Of a stretch of 20,964 bases of DNA, positions 15,357 through 20,964 are shown piece after piece. This DNA comes from a virus. The translations under genes and the position numbers were made by a program. The stretch spans positions 1-20,964 of IMG/VR virus record IMGVR_UViG_3300017917_002846. One strand, written 5' to 3'. Position 1 is the first letter of the stretch; the number at the start of each line of letters is the position of its first letter. The notes beneath the pieces were generated by a model. That model was not told where the DNA came from. It ran no database searches and saw only the letters and a list, made by a program, of their open reading frames with translations.

Positions 15357-16451
15357 ATGAAAAAATTATTTTTAGCTTTAAGTTTGGTTTTAGTATCATT
15401 AACAGGATTTTCGCAAACTACAGCTCCTGATGCTACTAAACCTTACTTAATCTTCGACGCAACATATGAGTTGCAACCAGTGGGGTCAGGAACCCCAACA
15501 AATGTTACAATCCATTATGACAATGCAGGAGCAGTAAACATGAAAGCTGTTCAGTTTAGATTCTGGTATGACAAAAACGTATTTGCTTCTCCAACTGTAA
15601 CTTATACAGGAACAGAAACAAACAACTATTTTACAACTAGAGTAAACACAACTGAAGGAAATGTAACAGTTACTTGGGTTTACACAGGTGCTAATGCTTC
15701 TTTCAATATAGCAGATGGAGCTATGTTTAATGTAGCATTACCTTTCCAAGCATCTTATCAAAATGGAGCAGTTACCAACATGTCATTTACAGGAGCAACT
15801 TCTTTTCCTGCTTTTGCTGCTTTAGCTGATGGTACAGATACAACTTTAGGATTGCATAACTATGGTGGGGCATTCACAGAACCAGTATTTCAATATGCTG
15901 CTACATTCTCAAATTCACCCACTAACCCAGCTGAAAATATCCCAGTTGTATTACAAAAATCTTCAAATGGAACAACTTGGGTAGATGTTGCTACAGTTAA
16001 TACTAACACAAGTGGTACAGCTAATTTCAATACATTCTTAGATCAATCATACTGGCAAATTAGAGTTAAAGTAAATCCAGGATTAAATGCTTCTACTGCT
16101 TTAACAGCGGCTGATGCTAATATGATTTCAGAAATGGTAGCTGGAAACGTAGCAGTAACAGGTACTCAATTTTATACAGCAAATACAAACAGATCTTCAA
16201 ACGGAATCACAATCTCAGATGCTTATATGGTATTTGGAAGATTAGCTCAAGGTACATCTTCTTACCCAGGTGTTCCTGATGTGTTATTCTTTACAGAAGC
16301 TCAATACAACCAAATCGCTGCTTCAGCAACAGATCTATCATCAACAATTCCAGGTCAGGTTACATTCCTATCAGCAAACATTAATAACACAACGTCAGGT
16401 AATTATTATTTGTTAGTCCCAGGAGATGCTAACGGAACAGGATTAAACTAA
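15357..16451 (+). CDS. Secreted cohesin-like protein with dockerin-like C-terminal module
   Basis: A signal peptide (1-20, ending GFSQ) precedes a cohesin-like beta-sandwich at about 28-172 (VTIHYDNAGAVNMKAVQFRF, WYDKNVF, then GNVTVTWVYTG). A second sandwich follows at about 178-243 (IPVVLQKSS, TWVDVATVNTNTSG, YWQIRVKV). Residues about 248-298 look like a degenerate dockerin pair (LTAADANMISEMVAG, then SSNGITISDAY). The final part ends YYLLVPGDANG and stops. Residues 178-364 parallel the lectin protein without its lectin insert. The pairing loop has lost most calcium-binding acids, so Ca2+ binding is doubtful. Carrying both domain types would suit a scaffold or chain-forming subunit. The next gene starts 1 base after the stop, so translation is likely coupled. 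Confidence 0.7.
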   Translation: MKKLFLALSLVLVSLTGFSQTTAPDATKPYLIFDATYELQPVGSGTPTNVTIHYDNAGAVNMKAVQFRFWYDKNVFASPTVTYTGTETNNYFTTRVNTTEGNVTVTWVYTGANASFNIADGAMFNVALPFQASYQNGAVTNMSFTGATSFPAFAALADGTDTTLGLHNYGGAFTEPVFQYAATFSNSPTNPAENIPVVLQKSSNGTTWVDVATVNTNTSGTANFNTFLDQSYWQIRVKVNPGLNASTALTAADANMISEMVAGNVAVTGTQFYTANTNRSSNGITISDAYMVFGRLAQGTSSYPGVPDVLFFTEAQYNQIAASATDLSSTIPGQVTFLSANINNTTSGNYYLLVPGDANGTGLN

Positions 16452-16452
16452 G

Positions 16453-17196
16453 ATGAGATTAATACCGTACTTAATACTAATAGTAATACTCACATCAGTA
16501 CGACCACTGAATAACCCGGTACAATTTACTGTACCGGGTCTATCAGTGCCTGCTAGTACTACAATTGATTTACCTGTATCTATCCAAACAAATGGAAATA
16601 CTTTAGGTAGTCTAGAGTTTGAATTAAGATACGACCAAAATATATTACAATTTACAGATATGATTATATCTGAAAAAGCACAAGAATGGCTAACATACAC
16701 AATGGATGGAGGAAACGGTAGAGTAAGATGGGGTGGATATGATAAAACATATGGTCAATATTCAATTACTAATCCTACAGAATTATTTATAGTTCGTTTT
16801 ACAGTTTTAGATCCTAACTGGACTCAAACTCCTATAACAATAGGAAGAAAGACAGCAGGAGATGTTCAAGGATGGGATATGCCAGTTTTAAATACAGATG
16901 GGTATATCAACCAAAATAGAATGGCATTACCTCTAGCAGAAGATGGAATTCATGGAAAAGCCTACCCAGTACCTACAAATGACATAGTAACAGTTGAAGC
17001 ATCTCTACCATACAGTGGAGATTATCAAATTATATTATATGATTTGAATGGTAATGTATTACGGAATAAAAAACAAAGATGTGCTAAGGGAATGATATCA
17101 TTTGAAGAAACTTTACATGCTTATCCAAGCGGTATCTATTTATTACAAATAGCAAGTGATAAATTTGCTAAAACACTAAAACTAATTAAACAATAA
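16453..17196 (+). CDS. Cohesin-like protein with T9SS type A sorting domain
   Basis: The 247-residue protein has a hydrophobic N-terminus (about 1-17, MRLIPYLILIVILTSV) as export signal. A cohesin-like domain follows at about 22-153 (PVSIQTNGNTLGSLEFELRYD, then GRVRWGGYDK). The end (168-247) is a T9SS type A C-terminal domain: YPVPTND, YQIILYDLNGNVL, YPSGIYLLQI and KTLKLIKQ. In Bacteroidota this tail directs export through the type IX machinery and attachment to the cell surface. I infer that the phage uses host T9SS to display a cohesin that could hold the dockerin-bearing lectin. The signal peptide is short and lacks a clear cleavage motif. A 10-bp hairpin lies near its start. Confidence 0.8.
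   Translation: MRLIPYLILIVILTSVRPLNNPVQFTVPGLSVPASTTIDLPVSIQTNGNTLGSLEFELRYDQNILQFTDMIISEKAQEWLTYTMDGGNGRVRWGGYDKTYGQYSITNPTELFIVRFTVLDPNWTQTPITIGRKTAGDVQGWDMPVLNTDGYINQNRMALPLAEDGIHGKAYPVPTNDIVTVEASLPYSGDYQIILYDLNGNVLRNKKQRCAKGMISFEETLHAYPSGIYLLQIASDKFAKTLKLIKQ
16514..16539 (+). promoter_or_regulatory. Start-proximal intragenic hairpin in the T9SS cohesin gene
   Basis: ACCCGGTACA (16514-16523) pairs perfectly with TGTACCGGGT (16530-16539) across a 6-base loop, 61 bases after the ATG. This 10-bp stem is the strongest hairpin in the window. No T-tract follows. It lies in codons for the end of the export signal and the start of the cohesin domain. Confidence 0.6.
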
Positions 17197-17200
17197 AGCT

Positions 17201-17527
17201 ATGTCAGAAGAAACAAACAACGATGGAACTTGGTCAGGATTGAAAAAAACAATCATTGGAACTTTAACTACTGTTATTGGTGGTGGAGGTATTTGGTTAT
17301 CAACAACTTTATTTGGAGGTCACTCTGATGATAAAGAAGAAACTAAAACAGAACAGGTAGCTCAACCAGCTGCTGCTCCAATTGTGGTAAATGTTTCAAA
17401 CAACAATACAAACCAACAAAAACAACAATCTAACAATTCTAACTCCAATAATGCAAAGCAACAAGCAGCTCCAGCTCAAGCAGCACCTGCTCCTGCTCCA
17501 GTTAAGAAAGAAGAAGAATCATGGTAA
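17201..17527 (+). CDS. Small membrane protein with Q/N- and A/P-rich tail
   Basis: The 108-residue protein has one membrane-type segment (about 17-38, TIIGTLTTVIGGGGIWLSTTLF) with a glycine run. It is followed by an acidic/basic linker and a low-complexity tail: Q/N-rich at about 64-87 (SNNNTNQQKQQSNNSNSNN), then an Ala/Pro/Gln stretch and a charged end (KKEEESW). No signal peptidase site is evident; the short polar N-terminus suggests the tail faces the periplasm, but orientation is not determined. It starts 4 bases after the T9SS cohesin stop and its end overlaps the csgG start by 7 bases (ATGGTAA). The coupling implies a linked function. I do not recognise a family. Confidence 0.65.
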   Translation: MSEETNNDGTWSGLKKTIIGTLTTVIGGGGIWLSTTLFGGHSDDKEETKTEQVAQPAAAPIVVNVSNNNTNQQKQQSNNSNSNNAKQQAAPAQAAPAPAPVKKEEESW

Positions 17528-18234
17528 GAAATTTATTAATATTTATAACTTTATTTCTAAGTTTAGTATCCTGTGCTCAAAAATTAGGCTCTACTAAAAC
17601 TGAAGAGTATAAAGCTGATTTCGAAAAGAAGCAGTCTTTAGAAGTTGTATCTGACTATACTGACACAATCCAAATACCAATCCAAGTACTAAAGATTGGT
17701 ATTAATGAAGAACTATATGAAATGTACCCTGAGCTAAAAGATAAAAGAGTTGGTTTAGGTGTAGCAAACATAGTACTGGAATATTTAGAATCTACTGGTA
17801 GATTTATATTTACAGAAGATAGAGAAGAGATAAAACAAAAAATGATAGCTCAACATAAAGCATCAGCTAAAGGAATCTCTTCAAATGAAATAAAAGTAAA
17901 AGGAAATGTTGTACTAGCTCGATACTTTGTGTACATAGAGGTATATGATTTCTCAGTAGGTGAGGATGAAGAAGTAGCAACATCAGGAATTGAAATAAAA
18001 CAAAAAACTATATTAGGGTTACAAGTAAGATTTGTGGATGCACAAACTGGTGAAATAATTACTGGATCAGGATCTGGTGAAGCAGTTACAGTGAAGAAAG
18101 CTAATCTACTTGATGGTATAGATGATATTAAATTTAATCAATCTACTATAGGTATCTCTACAAAAAAATCATTAGAAACAGCTTGTTCAAGAGTAATTTC
18201 TAAATTGATTAAAAAAGGGATATTTCGTAGTTAA
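17521..18234 (+). CDS. csgG: CsgG-family outer-membrane lipoprotein
   Basis: This 237-residue protein has a lipoprotein signal (about 1-17) with lipobox LVSC and lipidated C18. CsgG-family segments follow: RVGLGVANIVLEYLESTGRF (76-95), FTEDREEI, ARYFVYIEVYDFSVG and LQVRFVDAQTGEI, then a helical end (KKSLETACSRVISKLIKKG). In curli systems CsgG forms a nonameric outer-membrane pore that exports amyloid subunits. Here the two stretches matching its pore-forming beta-hairpins look shorter than in the E. coli protein (277 aa), so a full barrel is uncertain. Residues after the Cys lack the acidic export signal of Bacteroidota surface lipoproteins, so the periplasmic face of the outer membrane is more likely. 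It overlaps both neighbours. Confidence 0.75.
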   Translation: MVRNLLIFITLFLSLVSCAQKLGSTKTEEYKADFEKKQSLEVVSDYTDTIQIPIQVLKIGINEELYEMYPELKDKRVGLGVANIVLEYLESTGRFIFTEDREEIKQKMIAQHKASAKGISSNEIKVKGNVVLARYFVYIEVYDFSVGEDEEVATSGIEIKQKTILGLQVRFVDAQTGEIITGSGSGEAVTVKKANLLDGIDDIKFNQSTIGISTKKSLETACSRVISKLIKKGIFRS

Positions 18235-19808
18235 TGAAAAAATGGATATTATTATTTTCACTATTTTCAGCACTGACTTCTTATGGCCAGTACAATTACA
18301 CTTATACAGACCCATGTACATTAGTGCGAAAAAGTATTTACATACCTGCTGGAGGTGGTGTAACAGTTAATTACTTTGGGAACACTAATATTTTTCAATC
18401 TTTAGATTTTCAAAATGGTGTTTTTGATACTTGGATAAATCAAGTAGCTCAAATAAATTCTTCTTCTCCATGCCAAGAAATAACAACTACTTTAGTAAAT
18501 AATATAAATAATATAACGGTAGCTAATACTTTAACTATAGTTACAAATGTTATATCTGTTACAAACGTAGCACAATCTATTACTTCAATAGGAGGTTCTA
18601 TGAGTGAATCTACGACTGCAACAGCAGGAAGTGTTACAAATTCCTCTTCAACAGGGGGTAGTACTAACCAAAACTCAAAAGATAACAAAAAAACAAATCC
18701 AAATACATCTACAGGAACGAATATAGGAACTGCTGGAACCGGCGGGACAGGTAACCAAAGTCAAGGAGGTCAAACCAATCCCAACCCTTCTGGTGGAACA
18801 CCTACTGGAACTGCTGGAACAGGCGGGACAGGTAACCAAAGTCAAGGAGGTCAAACCACTTCTAACCCTTCTGGTGGAACACCTACTGGAACTACTGGAA
18901 CAAGCCCCGCAAGTAACCAAAATCAAGGAAGTCAAACCACTTCTAACCCTTCTGGAGGAACACCTACACAACCTTCATCAGGAACACCCCAACAAGGAGG
19001 AGAAACTACAAATCCAAATCAACCAACTTCGACAGGAAGTCCTACGTCTGAGTCATCTGTAGAAGGATCAAGCGGTAGTGGAAACAATTTAGCTAACTCT
19101 TTATCAAACGCAATAGACGGAGGATCAGCCGATGGAGGAAGCACTTCTGGAGGTGGTAAAAAATCAAAATCAACTGCTAAAAATGCAGGAAGCTTAATTG
19201 CTTCAGGAGACATAGTAGCTATTGCAAATACTGATCAAACTCAAAATTTTAGATTTGTAGGAAGTGTCACTCACGCTAATACAAGAGGAACTAGAATTAA
19301 AGGAGTACTATTTAATTTTACTTCAGGAGTTAATAACTTAAATGTTACTTTCTATAAATCTTGGATTAACAAGTCTAAGAAGCTAAATACAGTAGGTGCT
19401 CAATCCTTTATGATGGATTTTGATAAAAACTTTTTTAGTACAACCACAGTATTGGAATCTTATAAAGTAAATAATAAATTAACAGCAATGTTTGGTTTAA
19501 ATTTTACAGCAGGTAAAATGGGAGAAAGATCTTTACTAAATATGTCTGCTGTAGGTGGCGCTCATACTAATTTTAAAATAAATAATAGAATCAACACCAG
19601 CCTACTTGTGTTAGGAGTGTATTCTCCATTTACTCAGTTTTATGAAGGTAGGTGGTGGGATGCTGGGATATTAGCTGTACCATTTAATTCATGGGATATA
19701 AAAATAACAAAAACATTTAAATTTAATGTAAGCTTCACTGGCGTATATCAAGTTGGTGAATCATTCTTAAATTATCAAGTATTAACAGGAGGTAAACTAA
19801 ATTTTTAA
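18234..19808 (+). CDS. Repeat-rich exported protein with outer-membrane-type C-terminus
   Basis: The 524-residue protein starts in the csgG stop (TAATG). A signal peptide (1-18, ending TSYG) leads to a domain with two Cys (C28, C80; possible disulfide), then a Val/Asn/Thr-rich helix or beta stretch. A long low-complexity Gly/Thr/Ser/Asn/Gln linker (about 120-315) includes three 27-residue tandem repeats (165-245). Residues about 318-524 have alternating hydrophobic/polar strands (LTAMFGLNFTAG, FKFNVSFTGVYQVG) and end in Phe, as outer-membrane beta-barrels do. It could be a barrel partner for the CsgG-family protein, with the repeats as a spacer or surface arm. No family is recognised. The linker is GC-rich compared with its neighbours. 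Confidence 0.65.
   Translation: MKKWILLFSLFSALTSYGQYNYTYTDPCTLVRKSIYIPAGGGVTVNYFGNTNIFQSLDFQNGVFDTWINQVAQINSSSPCQEITTTLVNNINNITVANTLTIVTNVISVTNVAQSITSIGGSMSESTTATAGSVTNSSSTGGSTNQNSKDNKKTNPNTSTGTNIGTAGTGGTGNQSQGGQTNPNPSGGTPTGTAGTGGTGNQSQGGQTTSNPSGGTPTGTTGTSPASNQNQGSQTTSNPSGGTPTQPSSGTPQQGGETTNPNQPTSTGSPTSESSVEGSSGSGNNLANSLSNAIDGGSADGGSTSGGGKKSKSTAKNAGSLIASGDIVAIANTDQTQNFRFVGSVTHANTRGTRIKGVLFNFTSGVNNLNVTFYKSWINKSKKLNTVGAQSFMMDFDKNFFSTTTVLESYKVNNKLTAMFGLNFTAGKMGERSLLNMSAVGGAHTNFKINNRINTSLLVLGVYSPFTQFYEGRWWDAGILAVPFNSWDIKITKTFKFNVSFTGVYQVGESFLNYQVLTGGKLNF
18726..18968 (+). repeat. Three tandem 81-bp repeats (27-aa unit)
   Basis: Units at 18726-18806, 18807-18887 and 18888-18968 encode GTAGTGGTGNQSQGGQTNP..., ending SGGTPT. 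Units 1 and 2 are nearly identical; unit 3 has drifted (GTTGTSPASNQNQGSQTTS). The period is a multiple of three, so copy-number change keeps the frame. Further partial copies (PSSGTPQQGGETT) follow. Confidence 0.9.
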
Positions 19809-19811
19809 ACT

Positions 19812-19880
19812 ATGAAAAAACTAAATGAATTATTTGAAAAATTTTATGACACAATTTCTAATTTCCTTTTTGGAAAATAA
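19812..19880 (+). CDS. Amphipathic micropeptide (22 aa)
   Basis: An ATG 3 bases after the repeat-protein stop opens a 22-residue frame: MKKLNELFEKFYDTISNFLF, then G, K and TAA. The spacing L4, L7, F8, F11, Y12, I15, F18, L19, F20 places hydrophobic residues on one helix face, with K/E/N/D on the other. It is too short for a cleavable signal plus mature protein and too amphipathic for a plain membrane anchor. It could be a membrane-active or chaperone-like peptide of the operon. The next gene begins 13 bases on. Tight spacing supports translation, but there is no other proof. Confidence 0.5.
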   Translation: MKKLNELFEKFYDTISNFLFGK

Positions 19881-19893
19881 ATAATTAAATTCT

Positions 19894-20331
19894 ATGAAAA
19901 AATTAATCTTTATTTTATTATTCCCTATTTTCATATTTTCACAAGAGTGTTACACTGTTAAAGAAATAACTTCAAGCGCTCAAATTGAAGAAATGAATCA
20001 AAAAAGAATTATATTTGGTATTAAACAAATGGCTGAAGAATTAATATCTGAAAAATATCAAGTATGTCAAGATGGTAAACCTGTTATTATTGATGTTTAT
20101 TCTATAGAAGCACCTTCTAAAGGATTATCTTTAGGACCATTTGCTAAAAAGAAAAAAGAAACTATAGTAAAAATAAAAATATTGTTAGGTGATAAAGAAT
20201 TAGTTGGTGAAGGGTTAGCAGAGATATCAACACAATCAATGTTTTTAGATTTAAATGATGAAAATTTACCTTTCAACAAAACTTCATTTGCATCAGCTAT
20301 TAAAAAAGCATTAGAATCAGCTTTAAATTAA
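19894..20331 (+). CDS. Secreted small protein resembling the CsgG C-terminal region
   Basis: This 145-residue protein has a signal peptide (about 1-16, FPIFIFSQ) and a Cys at 19 without a lipobox. The region ELVGEGLAE (102-110), then PFNKTSFASAIKKALESAL (126-144) parallels GSGSGEA, then KFNQSTIGISTKKSLETA in the CsgG-family protein upstream: FN, then K/Q, then T/S, then KK-x-LE-x-A. A basic patch KKKK (85-88) precedes a beta strand (TIVKIKILLGD). I infer a periplasmic protein with a related alpha/beta fold, possibly a partner or a shrunken paralogue. It is not like CsgE or CsgF that I can see. It ends the accessory block. Confidence 0.55.
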   Translation: MKKLIFILLFPIFIFSQECYTVKEITSSAQIEEMNQKRIIFGIKQMAEELISEKYQVCQDGKPVIIDVYSIEAPSKGLSLGPFAKKKKETIVKIKILLGDKELVGEGLAEISTQSMFLDLNDENLPFNKTSFASAIKKALESALN

Positions 20332-20405
20332 TATTTATTGATAAATGTTATATAATTTGTTTTAAAAGTAGGTTTTAAAAGTTATTAACCACAAAAAATT
20401 AAATT

Positions 20406-20657
20406 ATGGCATTTAAAGACATCTTTAAAAAATCAAATGATTACAATGAAAAAACAATAATTGGATTTTTATCATTCATGGTGATGGTAGGAGCAATTGT
20501 TGTTGATTTAGTAACAGGCTACTACGGTAGACCATTAGAATTAAACGAATATATTTTTGATGCTTTCATGTACATCACATTAGGATCGTTCCTTCCAGAT
20601 GTATTAGAGAAGTTTGCAGGATTTAAAAACGGAAAAAAAGAAAGTAACGAAGAATAA
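20406..20657 (+). CDS. Putative holin (two membrane segments)
   Basis: The 83-residue protein has two hydrophobic segments: about 18-41 (IIGFLSFMVMVGAIVVDLVTG) and about 50-66 (IFDAFMYITLGSFLPDV). A short charged N-terminus and a Lys/Glu-rich cytoplasmic-type tail (KNGKKESNEE) flank them. Two segments, under 100 residues, a basic/acidic tail and position 7 bases before an endolysin are the usual marks of a small holin, which permeabilises the inner membrane at the end of infection. No family is recognised by motif, so the call rests on topology and context. AAAAGTTAT and ATATTTA both occur in the 74-base gap upstream. Confidence 0.65.
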   Translation: MAFKDIFKKSNDYNEKTIIGFLSFMVMVGAIVVDLVTGYYGRPLELNEYIFDAFMYITLGSFLPDVLEKFAGFKNGKKESNEE

Positions 20658-20664
20658 TTAAATT

Positions 20665-20964
20665 ATGAGTTTAAAAAGTTTACAAGCTAAAATAGGAGTA
20701 ACAGCAGACGGTGCTTTTGGTCCTGGTACTATGAAAAAAGCAATGGAGTTTTATAAATTAACTCCTGTAAGAGCGGCGCATTTCTTTGCACAAACAGCTC
20801 ATGAAACAGGTGGTTTCAAAGCCTTTTCAGAAAACTTAAATTATTCAGCTCAAGGTCTTCAAGGTATCTTTGGAAAATACTTTCCAGGTAACTTAGAAGA
20901 ATCTTATGCTAGAAATCCTGAAAAAATCGCTAACAGAGTTTATGCATCAAGAATGGGTAACGGA
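20665..20964 (+). CDS. Endolysin, glycoside hydrolase family 19-like (3' partial)
   Basis: The frame runs from the ATG at 20665 off the right edge; 100 residues are seen. Residues about 3-30 look like a peptidoglycan-binding repeat (LQAKIGVTADGAFGPGTM). Then comes the start of a family 19 chitinase/lysozyme-like catalytic domain: HFFAQTAHETGGF (39-51), with E47 as the candidate acid, followed by FSENLNYSAQGLQGIFGKYF and NRVYASRMGN. Such phage enzymes cut peptidoglycan glycan strands for lysis. No signal peptide is present, consistent with a holin-released endolysin. The total length and second catalytic Glu lie outside the window. Confidence 0.85.
   Translation, partial: MSLKSLQAKIGVTADGAFGPGTMKKAMEFYKLTPVRAAHFFAQTAHETGGFKAFSENLNYSAQGLQGIFGKYFPGNLEESYARNPEKIANRVYASRMGNG

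Noticed and set aside
18726-18968. Curli-type amyloid repeats (Q-x-G-x-x-N)
   Set aside because: Only unit 1 has QGGQTN; units 2 and 3 lose the Asn and the rest of the curli repeat pattern is absent. Better described as a Gly/Thr-rich linker repeat.
18675-18971. Minus-strand Cys/Ser/Arg-rich open frame opposite the tandem repeats
   Set aside because: Produced by the repeat composition on the opposite strand; no gene-like features.
18793-19062. Second plus-strand frame through the tandem repeats (89 codons)
   Set aside because: Frame stays open only because the 81-bp repeat is a multiple of three; the sequence is a repeat by-product.
19894-20331. CsgF or CsgE homologue
   Set aside because: Size and signal peptide fit, but I see none of the CsgF N-terminal Asn/Gly features nor CsgE motifs; the similarity is to the CsgG end.

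Overview
The window is best read as part of a large, tailed, T4-like (myovirus-type) phage genome that infects a member of the Bacteroidota, probably a flavobacterium-like host. It is very AT-rich, every supported gene is on the + strand, and genes are tightly packed. Shine-Dalgarno sequences are essentially absent; starts follow A/T-only leaders, as in Bacteroidota. Two promoter candidates match the Bacteroidota form (TTTG, about 19-20 bases, then TA-nn-TTT). One product ends in a type IX secretion (T9SS) sorting domain, a system confined to Bacteroidota. No integrase, transposase, tRNA or CRISPR array was seen.

Layout: (1) 1-3793, tail/baseplate genes: a large structural protein cut by the left edge, a baseplate-type protein fused to a lytic transglycosylase-like domain, and a third structural-type protein. 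(2) 3836-4852, a membrane micropeptide and three small proteins, closed by a clear intrinsic terminator. These three, plus one at 6738, begin with a short leader ending in L-x-E followed by G or S. That is the T4 prohead-protease cleavage consensus, so they are candidate internal head proteins. (3) 4925-14113, replication, recombination and nucleotide metabolism: a compact family A DNA polymerase, a gp32-like ssDNA-binding protein, a UvsX-like recombinase, an RNase H/5' nuclease, a gp41/DnaB-like helicase, and class I ribonucleotide reductase small and large subunits. (4) 14276-20331, an accessory block whose long products nearly all carry export signals: a C-type lectin with a dockerin-like module, a cohesin-like protein with the same C-terminal module, a cohesin-like protein with a T9SS tail, a Q/N-rich membrane protein, a CsgG-family lipoprotein, a repeat-rich outer-membrane-type protein, an amphipathic micropeptide, and a small secreted protein that echoes the end of CsgG. 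(5) 20406 to the end, lysis genes: a holin-like protein and the start of a family 19 (chitinase-like) endolysin.

The most interesting region is block 4. It combines carbohydrate binding, apparent cohesin-dockerin pairing, T9SS export and a CsgG-type protein in one phage interval beside the lysis genes. I infer a phage-encoded programme for building a structure on the host surface (or decorating released virions) during infection; this is untested. Two further unexplained signals are strong perfect hairpins inside the first about 90 bases of four genes, and short motifs (ATATTTA and AAAAGTTAT) that recur in the intergenic gaps.
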